Source: Bacillota bacterium (GTDB lineage Bacteria; Bacillota; UBA4882; UBA8346). Taken from it: a stretch of 64,000 nt of DNA. The stretch spans positions 1 through 64,000 of the forward strand of contig JARKQY010000031.1 of assembly GCA_029974635.1 (NCBI GenBank), given 5' to 3'. Within the stretch, counting starts at the first letter, position 1, and the number at the start of each line of letters is the position of its first letter. Both the position numbers and the translations under genes were made by a program. Below the pieces are notes generated by a model. That model was given only the letters and a program-made list of their open reading frames with translations. It did no database searches and was not told where the DNA came from. This document shows, in pieces, positions 9,128 to 15,958 of this stretch.

Positions 9128-9316
9128 TCATCCGGCTAGATTCTCGAACGATGGTAAATGATTACTGATAATCTTTACCTTGGCGGCGAGCGGGATGAAT
9201 GGGAAAAGAATACATATAGAGGTGCATATCATGTCGTCATTCCCTGGATTGGTACGGGAGATTCGATAAAAAATCGCAAAGATTGAAATGACAAGTATCG
9301 GTATAAAAGAACTCAT
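9128..9316 (-). CDS. Possible small membrane protein (62 aa)
   Basis: A 62-residue frame beginning MSSFIPILVISIFAIFYRIS, with one or two hydrophobic segments and no recognised domain. A ribosome-binding sequence AGGAG sits upstream of a three-codon frame ATG-ACG-TCA-TGA whose stop overlaps this ATG, so translation could be coupled. It follows another small membrane protein on the same strand. I am not sure it is real; the codons are unremarkable and the downstream half is not distinctive. Confidence 0.35.
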   Translation of the reverse strand: MSSFIPILVISIFAIFYRISRTNPGNDDMICTSICILFPFIPLAAKVKIISNHLPSFENLAG

Positions 9317-9340
9317 GACGTCATATTTTATACTCCTGGA

Positions 9341-9493
9341 TTAATCTTTTTTTGCCTTATTTCTCGGTTTGGCTAATTCCGCTCTTTTAGCTGCCGCTTT
9401 TGCCTCAACTACCTTGTCCGCACGATAGGCACCGTAGGCGAATAATGCAAAAATTGTCATTACTATTATCACTGTAATAATTTGAAATCTCAT
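9341..9493 (-). CDS. Small single-span membrane protein (50 aa)
   Basis: The start at 9493 is set by an excellent ribosome binding site (aaggaggtgat, about 10 bases upstream). The product begins MRFQIITVIIVMTIFALFAY, one transmembrane helix, followed by a basic, alanine-rich tail (roughly residues 25-50) ending in KKD. This is the architecture of many small bacterial membrane peptides. No function is recognised. Confidence 0.55.
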   Translation of the reverse strand: MRFQIITVIIVMTIFALFAYGAYRADKVVEAKAAAKRAELAKPRNKAKKD

Positions 9494-9688
9494 CCTCTTA
9501 TCACCTCCTTTCCAGATACGTATCAAAACCATGACCAGTTCGCGGTAAGGAGTTTTGATTTGCCAAAAGACAGTCAAAATAACTCCCAGTAAGAAAAGAA
9601 AATTAATTTTACCGCTAATCTGGATCGGTATCGTGATGTTGCTGTCTTTTGAAAGATCAGCTCGAATTCAAAATAAACAAAAAAAAGC

Positions 9689-9713
9689 GGGAAGCTCTAA
9701 ATAAGAGCTTCCC
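9689..9713 (-). terminator. Strong intrinsic terminator on the minus strand
   Basis: A perfect 10-bp stem, gggaagctct (9689-9698) and agagcttccc (9704-9713), with a 5-base loop. On the minus strand it is followed by a run of eight T (the A run at 9679-9686). No protein gene on the minus strand reads into it. Confidence 0.75.
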
Positions 9714-10241
9714 ACCCCGGAAGTCTGTATTTCTCTTGAAAGCGAACGGTTTATTCGCCCAACCGAAAAAATATTTATTTTGAATTGATTTAAATATTAT
9801 CATATTGATCCGTTGATTACAACTATCAATCATTGCTAATTTTGAAGCTAAAAGCTGTCTGGAGGTCCTGGTTATGACATGAGGGCCATTACCTGCAGTG
9901 TTTATCGGGAAACTGTGCTGTAAAATTGAAAAAACCCATCGCAACCAAAACATCTGATAATGGAATCTGGGGTGGGTTACCGGTTGCTGGAAGTACCCGG
10001 ATGGAAAGAGGTAACTTCCCGATTGTTTCTGAAATTAAATAACTCGGCTCAATTTTCGATTATGTAAAGGAGTATCGGACAGTTTTCATAAGGGGTACTG
10101 TCATACTTAACGAAAATCGCTACGCAAAGAATTCTTGAGAAAATCATTCTACCAAATATCAGTAGTTATTGACCCATTCTTACTCTTGCAGTAGTATATA
10201 ACTATGAATGCGGACGTGATAAATGGCGAAAGGAGTGTATC
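9714..10241. other. 528-bp stretch without a protein gene; possible untranslated RNA
   Basis: No reading frame with a ribosome binding site is seen. A minus-strand frame at 9657-9953 runs through the terminator and has no domain. GC-rich, structured sequence lies around 9960-10020 (ggggtgggttaccggttgc). The minus-strand terminator at 9689-9713 implies a transcript entering from this side. A small RNA is possible but unproven. Confidence 0.35.
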
Positions 10242-10361
10242 ATGGACGATGTAATTCATAAACTGACACAGTTTGGATTTTTTACCTATAAAGTCAAAGC
10301 CTATCTGGCGCTTCTACAGAAGAATCCGGTTATCGGTTATGAAGTAAGCAAAGCCTTATAA
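10242..10361 (+). pseudogene. Truncated TrmB-family regulator stub
   Basis: A good ribosome binding site (aaaggagtg) precedes an ATG that opens a 39-residue frame: MDDVIHKLTQFGFFTYKVKA, then YLALLQKNP and GYEVSKAL. This matches the first 40 residues of TrmB-type winged-helix regulators (usually GLTEYEAKAYLALL, GYEIAK) and then stops. No continuation is visible in another frame before the next gene. I call it a degraded remnant. Confidence 0.65.
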
Positions 10362-10419
10362 ACAGATATAGTTATTAGTATGTTTGCTGAGAAGCCACAA
10401 TTATAGCGGAGGTGTAAAT

Positions 10420-10737
10420 ATGGATAAATTCGAAAATGTAACTGTCGTTAAAAAGGCCAATGTATATTTTAACGGCAATGTAACCAGCCGTACTATTTTT
10501 TTGGAGAACGGCCTAAGGAAAACATTAGGAATTATTTTGCCCGGCCAATATGAATTTGGTACAGCGGCGAAGGAACATATGGAGGTATTGGCAGGAAAGT
10601 TGAATGTTTTATTGCCTGGAAGTAAAGAGTGGGCAAGCTTTGAAGCGGGACAAGCCTTTGAAATTCCGGCAAATAGCAAATTCAAAGTTTCTGCAGATGA
10701 AGTGTCTGATTATTGCTGTACATATATTAATGAATAA
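10420..10737 (+). CDS. ppnP: Pyrimidine/purine nucleoside phosphorylase PpnP (DUF1255)
   Basis: A 105-residue cupin-fold protein of the PpnP/YaiE family, started at the ATG after gcggaggtgtaaat. Characteristic stretches are [45 protein letters not shown] and [12 protein letters not shown] (listed as separate parts). Family members catalyse phosphorolysis of several nucleosides to free base and ribose-1-phosphate in the cytosol. Length is typical. It is monocistronic, preceded by a TrmB stub and followed by an 11-bp hairpin. Confidence 0.92.
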   Translation: MDKFENVTVVKKANVYFNGNVTSRTIFLENGLRKTLGIILPGQYEFGTAAKEHMEVLAGKLNVLLPGSKEWASFEAGQAFEIPANSKFKVSADEVSDYCCTYINE

Positions 10738-10798
10738 GGTCTGAGTTTTATTAAACGTGATTATTTTCTGAGTAGTTAAAAGCAACTTACCCCTCGAT

Positions 10799-10836
10799 CC
10801 CCTCTCTACCCGGAAGAAGCAGCGAGTAGAGAGGGG
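10799..10836 (+). terminator. Hairpin after ppnP, terminator-like but without T tract
   Basis: A perfect 11-bp stem, cccctctctac (10799-10809) and gtagagagggg (10826-10836), with a 16-base loop. No T run follows, so it may be a transcript-stabilising hairpin or a factor-dependent end. Confidence 0.5.
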
Positions 10837-10956
10837 AAGATCCAAAAGCTTCATAAAAGAAAAGTAGATCTTAGAGGTGAGTTGATTTTAGGTGATTTAA
10901 AAAACTTATTTCGAATTATATATAATGACAAATGATATAGAAAGGGTAATTTAAAA

Positions 10957-10983
10957 AAAATAGTTGTAATTTGCAACTATTTT
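10957..10983 (+). promoter_or_regulatory. MarR-type operator upstream of the marR-hgcA unit
   Basis: A perfect 10-bp inverted repeat, aaaatagttg (10957-10966) and caactatttt (10974-10983), has a 7-base centre. TAGTTG-N7-CAACTA is a typical MarR-family operator form. It lies 29 bases before the MarR start codon, downstream of a TATAAT at 10921-10926, which suggests autoregulation. Confidence 0.7.
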
Positions 10984-11011
10984 ATATTACAATTAAACCG
11001 GAGGTGATTGG

Positions 11012-11464
11012 GTGGAGAGTTTAGCTGGATCTGATAAACTCAGGGAAGTTATTCGGATTTTGGAACGAAAATTGGGCGTTTTAGATGATATTCAGGCGTC
11101 CTGTTGCGGGGTAACGTTTGCCCAATGCCATGCCATGGTTGAAATCGGGAGGGCCAAAAGCCTTTCTTTAAATGACTTGGCGGATATTTTAGGCTTGGAT
11201 AAAAGTACCATGAGCCGGACCATTAACAATTTAGTTAATAGTGGTTTGGCGGTACGGGAGATTGATCCCGGCGACCGGCGGTATATTACAATCCGTTTGA
11301 CGGAAAAGGGATGGGAATCTTACCGGGAGATTGAGACTGGGATGAACATCTATTTTGCGCAAATTTATAACGCTATCCCGGAAAACAAACGGGACCAGGT
11401 GATTGAAAGTTTGCAGTTATTGCTGCAAGCTTTGGCCGAAAGTGACTGCTGTAAAGGATGCTAA
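11012..11464 (+). CDS. MarR family regulator with cysteine pairs, upstream of hgcA
   Basis: A 150-residue winged-helix regulator starting at GTG 9 bases after a ggaggtgatt site. The core is SLNDLADILGLDKSTMSRTI (recognition helix) and the wing DPGDRRYITIRLTEKG, standard for MarR. It carries unusual cysteines: Cys-Cys near residue 31-32 and a C-terminal CCKGC, which could bind a thiophilic metal(loid) or sense redox (inference). hgcA begins 15 bases after its stop, so the two are almost certainly co-transcribed. A MarR operator lies just upstream. Confidence 0.92.
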   Translation: MESLAGSDKLREVIRILERKLGVLDDIQASCCGVTFAQCHAMVEIGRAKSLSLNDLADILGLDKSTMSRTINNLVNSGLAVREIDPGDRRYITIRLTEKGWESYREIETGMNIYFAQIYNAIPENKRDQVIESLQLLLQALAESDCCKGC

Positions 11465-11479
11465 AATGGAGGGATGGTA

Positions 11480-12622
11480 ATGGAAGATTCGAATAAAATT
11501 CAAGCGGCGCCTTGCTGCGGAACTGACAATTCCAAAAACAAGGGAACATGTACTTGCACACTATCCAATATGGACACAGTCAAATCCGCTTTCCCGATTA
11601 TTGGCAGCATTAACACTCCGGCCGGAATCGTTCCCCAAATAGCAACACGGTTAACTTTTCAAGATATTTTGGATACCTGGAAAGCCCGCTGGGATATCAA
11701 CCGGATGGATTATAGAATACTTCCCGGTCTATATGCGGTGGGCCTCCCGGACTCAAAGTCGCCGGTGCTGGTATCCGCCAATTATAAAATGAGTTTTGAC
11801 CGGCTCCGGCAAGAACTGGGCGGGCTGAATCTTTGGATTTTAGTGCTGGATACCAAAGGGATAAACGTATGGTGCGCGGCTGGGAAAGGGACTTTTGGAA
11901 CCAATGAGTTGGTAAACCGAATCGCCCTGAGTAGGCTTGCGGAGGTGGTTGCCCACCGGCGATTAATCCTGCCGCAACTTGGAGCGCCCGGTGTTGCTGC
12001 TCATGAAGTCCTTAGATTATCAGGATTTAAAGTTGTCTATGGACCGGTACGGGCTGCGGATATTGTTAAGTACTTGAACAATGGGCTGAAAGCCGATACC
12101 GGAATGCGGGAAGTCCGTTTCGGATTCAAGGACCGGCTGGTGCTAACACCGGTTGAATTAACGGGTGCGTTGAAACCGGCGCTAATTGTTTTGGGGTTAT
12201 TGTTGATCATCAACATCATTTTCCATGGATCACTCGCTGTTTTTCAAGTATTATCGAGGACTCTGACAGACTTTCTGCCTTTTTTGGGCACGGCAATCGT
12301 TGGGGCGTTTCTGGTTCCGGCATTGCTGCCATATATTCCGGGAAGGGCTCTGGCATGGAAAGGCTGGCTGCTGGGATTGCTATGGATCGGGGCTTATCTG
12401 TGGTTTTTAATACCCAGTAGGAACTGGATGCATGCTTCAGCCTATCTGTTGATTTTACCTCCGTTAGCGTCATATCTGGCCATGAATTTTACCGGAGCAA
12501 CCACTTATACTTCCCTCTCCGGGGTATTAACAGAGATGAAAGTCGCTATACCAGCCCAAATTATCTCAGTTGGTCTAGGGGTTTTATTGCTGATCGCCAA
12601 ATGGACGGTTTTAGGCCCTTAA
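11480..12622 (+). CDS. hgcA: Mercury methyltransferase corrinoid protein HgcA
   Basis: A 380-residue protein with the diagnostic HgcA cap-helix motif NVWCAAGK (Cys132 with this start), which supplies the lower-axial thiolate to cobalamin. The corrinoid-binding domain covers about residues 45-180. Five transmembrane segments follow from about 220 to 380, as in known HgcA. With HgcB it transfers a methyl group to Hg(II) at the membrane. I prefer the second ATG, six bases after ggaggg, over the one abutting that site. The N-terminus is rich in Cys (CC and CTC within the first 30 residues), possibly extra metal ligands. It is coupled to an upstream marR. Confidence 0.95.
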   Translation: MEDSNKIQAAPCCGTDNSKNKGTCTCTLSNMDTVKSAFPIIGSINTPAGIVPQIATRLTFQDILDTWKARWDINRMDYRILPGLYAVGLPDSKSPVLVSANYKMSFDRLRQELGGLNLWILVLDTKGINVWCAAGKGTFGTNELVNRIALSRLAEVVAHRRLILPQLGAPGVAAHEVLRLSGFKVVYGPVRAADIVKYLNNGLKADTGMREVRFGFKDRLVLTPVELTGALKPALIVLGLLLIINIIFHGSLAVFQVLSRTLTDFLPFLGTAIVGAFLVPALLPYIPGRALAWKGWLLGLLWIGAYLWFLIPSRNWMHASAYLLILPPLASYLAMNFTGATTYTSLSGVLTEMKVAIPAQIISVGLGVLLLIAKWTVLGP

Positions 12623-12695
12623 CTTCAAAGTTCTGGTGGCAATGGAAAGCAAAACAAAATAAAAGTCGCTCAAAGCTGATCAAAGATCATTTTTA

Positions 12696-12767
12696 GACGG
12701 GAACAACGGGATTTATTGGATTTTATGCCTTGCATTATGAGAAATCTCCTTAATCCAGTTAATCCTA
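12696..12767. repeat. Dispersed hairpin repeat, copy A (between hgcA and hgcB)
   Basis: An imperfect long inverted repeat: the left arm is gacgggaacaacgggattta, the right arm cttaatccagttaatcct. Copies B (25533-25629) and C (45118-45212) share both arms, with different loops. This copy sits in the 187-bp hgcA-hgcB gap. Confidence 0.75.
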
Positions 12768-12809
12768 TGTAAGACAGGTTTGTTATTTGGAGTTTTAGGA
12801 GGGCTGATC

Positions 12810-13112
12810 ATGAAACAGCGATACTTAAAAAATGTGGTTACCTTGGAGCTGGATCCCGGGAAATGCATCGGCTGCGGGATGTGCCTGGAGGTTTGTCCGC
12901 ATCAGGTTTTCCGGTTGGAATCCGGAAAAGCCCAAATGGATAACCGGGACGGTTGTATGGAATGCGGCGCCTGCGCCCGGAATTGTCCAACGGAAGCGGT
13001 TTCTGTAAGGGCGGGAGTCGGTTGTGCGGCTGCTATTATATTTGGCAAATTACGCGGTACTGCTCCATGTTGCGGCGAATCCGGGGCTGGTTCGGGAACT
13101 GGTTGTGGTTAA
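12810..13112 (+). CDS. hgcB: HgcB, 2[4Fe-4S] ferredoxin of mercury methylation
   Basis: A 100-residue ferredoxin started at the ATG after taggagggctgatc. Two CxxCxxCxxxCP clusters are present: CIGCGMCLEVCP at 19-30 and CMECGACARNCP at 49-60. The HgcB-specific extras are also present: a conserved Cys in VGCAAA (Cys72) and a terminal Cys-Cys pair at 87-88, then a Gly-rich tail with another Cys. The protein passes electrons to HgcA so that the corrinoid can be re-methylated, and its tail cysteines can hold Hg(II). It follows hgcA with a 187-bp gap occupied by a dispersed repeat. Confidence 0.94.
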   Translation: MKQRYLKNVVTLELDPGKCIGCGMCLEVCPHQVFRLESGKAQMDNRDGCMECGACARNCPTEAVSVRAGVGCAAAIIFGKLRGTAPCCGESGAGSGTGCG

Positions 13113-13148
13113 TACATCATACTAATGCCCATCATAAGGAGAGAATTC

Positions 13149-13859
13149 ATGAGATTTGCGGTAATTGGTGATATCCACAGTAATTTACCTGCTTTGGAGT
13201 CCGTTTTAAGCCGGATTCAACAAGCGGGTGTCGATTTTATTGTTTCCACCGGCGATCTGGTCGGTTACGCGACCTTTCCCAATGAAGTTATCGATTTGAT
13301 CCGTTGCAATCACATTGTTTCGATTCAGGGGAACTACGATAAGGCCATCGGAAACCAAGAATTGATTTGCGGCTGCGGTTATACGGACCTCAAAATGCTG
13401 GAATTGGCCAGTCGTTCAGTGCAATTTACCAATCAGACTATCAGCGATACAAATCGAAAGTATCTTAAATACCTTCCGCAACAAGCCATACTTAAGATGG
13501 GCCAATTTGAAATCACCGTTGTTCATGGAAGCCCCAGAAAAATCAATGAATATCTCCATGACGGCTCCCCGGAGCTTGATGAAGTCACCAAAATTATTTC
13601 ACAAAATGTCTTAATCTGCGGTCATACTCACGAACCTTTTTATAAAGTAGTCAATGGCAAGCATGTAATTAACTCCGGATCGGTGGGAAAACCCAAACAT
13701 GGGAATCCGAACGCAGTATATGTCTTAGTTGATCTTGATGATCAAACAATTAATGCCCAAATTGTCGAAGTCCCGTATGATGTCGAGAAAACGGCACGTG
13801 CTATTGAAAGTGATCCTGTATTACCCAATGAATTCGCTGACATGTTGCGAAAAGGTTAG
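13149..13859 (+). CDS. YfcE-type metallophosphoesterase
   Basis: A 236-residue calcineurin-like phosphoesterase started at the ATG after aaggagagaattc. Metal-binding motifs: GDIHSN (residues 7-12), STGDLVGY, GNYD, VVHGSP and the C-terminal CGHTHEPF. These are the five family blocks. Substrates of this group range from phosphodiesters to 2',3'-cyclic nucleotides; none is implied here. It lies 36 bases after hgcB on the same strand and may share its transcript, but a functional link with mercury methylation is not evident. Confidence 0.88.
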   Translation: MRFAVIGDIHSNLPALESVLSRIQQAGVDFIVSTGDLVGYATFPNEVIDLIRCNHIVSIQGNYDKAIGNQELICGCGYTDLKMLELASRSVQFTNQTISDTNRKYLKYLPQQAILKMGQFEITVVHGSPRKINEYLHDGSPELDEVTKIISQNVLICGHTHEPFYKVVNGKHVINSGSVGKPKHGNPNAVYVLVDLDDQTINAQIVEVPYDVEKTARAIESDPVLPNEFADMLRKG

Positions 13860-13911
13860 AAAGAAGGAGAAGGAAGATACCGGTTTGAAGTCTTGGACGT
13901 AAAAATACATT

Positions 13912-14154
13912 TTGATGGCTACTGATTGTATCAGAGCATTTTTATCATTGGAATATTATTGCGGCGCCAAAGCATGGCCCGTGTTTTTGATATCCGGACT
14001 GATCTGCGCATGTCTTTCGTTATTCTCCGGCGCGGTGATTTTATCCGCCCTGCTGTCGGTTTTGGGTTTTTCATTGCTATGGAGCATCCGGGAGCCTTTT
14101 CAACAAGAAAGCAGGGTTGCCAAAGGATGGTTTCCAAAGAACCCGAAAAAATAA
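13912..14154 (+). pseudogene. DUF4491-like small membrane protein with an internal deletion
   Basis: The C-terminal 60 residues match the DUF4491 pattern, with an EYY-x-G motif, two hydrophobic helices and the characteristic ending WFPKNPKK. The expected N-terminal helix is missing in this frame, but a piece of it (SIFIIGI) lies in the +1 frame immediately before EYY. The junction falls in overlapping ggaata/gaatat sequence, as if about 20-30 bases between short repeats were lost. No ribosome binding site precedes the frame. Probably inactive. Confidence 0.5.
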
Positions 14155-14236
14155 TTTATAATGCTGCGAAATATATCTTGCTTTGCGCTAAGACAAGCCG
14201 GATGTGTCAATAGATGGAAATGATTCGTTCTCCCGA

Positions 14237-14866
14237 TCAGGTCCGCCCTGGTTTTTGCGAGGTTACGCAGAGCCATTTTCCATTTGGATGTTCCTGACAG
14301 GAGATACCGCTAAATCCCGCTTCGAGCAGTATTCGGGATAGAGCTTCCATGGTGTAGACTGATAGATCCAACATTTTTATCCATTTTTCAGCACCTTCCG
14401 GTCGGGCGATTTCATTGCAAATAAGGAAAAGACCATTTTCGGTCATCACGCGCCGTACTTCCATGAAATCATGGGGCAGATCCGGCCAAAAGTAAATGGT
14501 CTCAAAGGCGGTTACAATGTCGAACTCCCCGTCTTCGAAAGGGAGCGAGGAAACGCTTGCCTGCGTGACTTTTGCCCGTCCCTGAAGAACTGCTGTTTTA
14601 TTTGTACGTTTTGATTTTTCCACGCTGTCCGGCGAGTAATCCACGCCGTATACACTGCCGTGTGGTGCGCGGCAAAGCAGATTGCTGATGTTTTTCCCGC
14701 CCCCGCAGCCAATATCCAAGATCTTGGCCGCCGGCGGTATTTCAATATACGTAAGGCCCCAGAGGGCGTTGGCGTTATGACCGGCATTCATCATGGACAG
14801 CATCAGCCTGCCGCCGACGCCTTCCGGCTTACGTGTATTTTCAAAAAAGCTTTTTAGCATACTCAT
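14237..14866 (-). CDS. Class I SAM-dependent methyltransferase (UbiE-like)
   Basis: A 209-residue enzyme with all class I motifs: KILDIGCGGGKNI (motif I, about residue 48), YGVDYSPDSVEKS (post-I), DGEFDIVTAFETIYFWPD (motif II) and LFLICNE. The start follows gaaggtgaaattca. The substrate is unknown. It is divergent from the membrane protein at 15114. A GTTAGAAATATC palindrome lies just upstream of this gene and a near copy lies before the divergent gene, so the two may be co-controlled. The regulator is not adjacent. Confidence 0.88.
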   Translation of the reverse strand: MSMLKSFFENTRKPEGVGGRLMLSMMNAGHNANALWGLTYIEIPPAAKILDIGCGGGKNISNLLCRAPHGSVYGVDYSPDSVEKSKRTNKTAVLQGRAKVTQASVSSLPFEDGEFDIVTAFETIYFWPDLPHDFMEVRRVMTENGLFLICNEIARPEGAEKWIKMLDLSVYTMEALSRILLEAGFSGISCQEHPNGKWLCVTSQKPGRT

Positions 14867-14906
14867 TGAATTTCACCTTCGGTTCTATAGATAGCGGATT
14901 CAAAAA

Positions 14907-14924
14907 AGTTAGAAATATCTAACT
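14907..14924. promoter_or_regulatory. Palindrome upstream of the 14.2 kb methyltransferase
   Basis: The sequence agttagaaatatctaact is a near-perfect 18-bp palindrome, 41 bp from the methyltransferase start. A close variant occurs at 15031-15046 upstream of the divergent gene. Confidence 0.6.
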
Positions 14925-15030
14925 ATTAGTTTATCACAGACCGGCTTGGTTTGCAATACGAATTCCGGTGCTTCTTCTGCATAAAATATATCAGCTTTAT
15001 TTTTAAGAAACAGAGGAGTATAATAAATTT

Positions 15031-15046
15031 GTTAGAAATATCAAAC
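15031..15046. promoter_or_regulatory. Second copy of the GTTAGAAATATC motif
   Basis: The sequence gttagaaatatcaaac shares 14 of 16 bases with the palindrome at 14908-14923. It lies just after a TATAAT at 15020-15025, that is, at the likely start of transcription of the 15114 gene. Confidence 0.55.
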
Positions 15047-15113
15047 TTTATAGGTTGGCTAGTTTTAGGTGTTTTGCTGGTTTGAATAAACGGGAAAGAG
15101 AGGGTGATCTTCT

Positions 15114-15824
15114 ATGAATAAGGCCACACGAGTAAAGCTGTCAGCTGTATCTGGAATCCTCAGCGGAATTACCTGGACGATTGGAGACATTTTGTTGGTG
15201 GGCTTCAAGCCTGATTTAGCAGATTATCCGGCTATCGCGCAATCTGCTGTGATTCAAAATAAAGAACTCGCCGTTTTGATGCTGGAAGGTTCAACCCAAA
15301 GGCTTGCCGCAGGTGCACTGGTTGCGGCTTTTACTATTCCGCTGATGTTTTTCGCGTTGTATCATGTTTATCAATTGATAAAACTCGCCGGACCAAAATA
15401 CTCGGTGCTGACTACCCTGCTTCTTTTTATCGGTTTTTCCTGGTCGCCGCTAGCACATGCGGCTTTCTTCTATGTCGGTGAAACCTATAAGACGGCGATG
15501 CTTTTGGATGTCGCAAGCGCCGGGCCGGTGCTTGCATTAGCAGGAACCTTTACAAGCGTGCTAATCATCACATGGACGGCGGCTGTGGCTCTGACAGGGG
15601 CTGGCTGGCTCCTTGTTTCCATCGCGATGCTGCGCGGAAAAACGAGTTTCCCGCGCGCTTTTGGATTTTTTACGCCATTGTCGGTGACCTTCGCTTTTGC
15701 TCTGCTTGTCCCGTTGCTTCCAACAGTTCTTTCCGTGCCGCTGGCCGGTGCGGGGTTGAATTTAGCGGCTATTACGTTTTATGTGCTGACTGCGGTTTTC
15801 TGCTTCAACCGGAAATCCTTATGA
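15114..15824 (+). CDS. DUF6796-like integral membrane protein
   Basis: A 236-residue protein with about seven hydrophobic helices. It resembles uncharacterised membrane proteins found near TetR/MarR regulators in Clostridia (family recalled, not searched). The start follows agagggtgatct. No catalytic motif is visible. Its stop overlaps the start of a 45-residue acidic frame (ATGA). The probable operator copy upstream suggests regulation shared with the divergent methyltransferase. Confidence 0.7.
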   Translation: MNKATRVKLSAVSGILSGITWTIGDILLVGFKPDLADYPAIAQSAVIQNKELAVLMLEGSTQRLAAGALVAAFTIPLMFFALYHVYQLIKLAGPKYSVLTTLLLFIGFSWSPLAHAAFFYVGETYKTAMLLDVASAGPVLALAGTFTSVLIITWTAAVALTGAGWLLVSIAMLRGKTSFPRAFGFFTPLSVTFAFALLVPLLPTVLSVPLAGAGLNLAAITFYVLTAVFCFNRKSL

Positions 15825-15958
15825 AAGGAAAAAATTTCACCGCTGCCTTTGATTTCCTGGAGGAAGCACAAAAAAATGACGAATTTTTAAGTTATGATGA
15901 AAACTACCAAACAGATTTCGAAAACGCAGGATTTATGCCGGAGTTTACCGCCGGGTAA
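15821..15958 (+). CDS. Small acidic protein, translationally coupled (45 aa)
   Basis: An ATGA overlap with the preceding stop opens a 45-residue frame (MKGKNFTAAFDFLEEAQKND to ...PEFTAG) rich in Asp, Glu, Phe and Asn. No domain is recognised. The overlap supports translation, but the small size leaves doubt. Its 3' end overlaps the 5' end of the following phosphoesterase frame. Confidence 0.4.
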   Translation: MKGKNFTAAFDFLEEAQKNDEFLSYDENYQTDFENAGFMPEFTAG

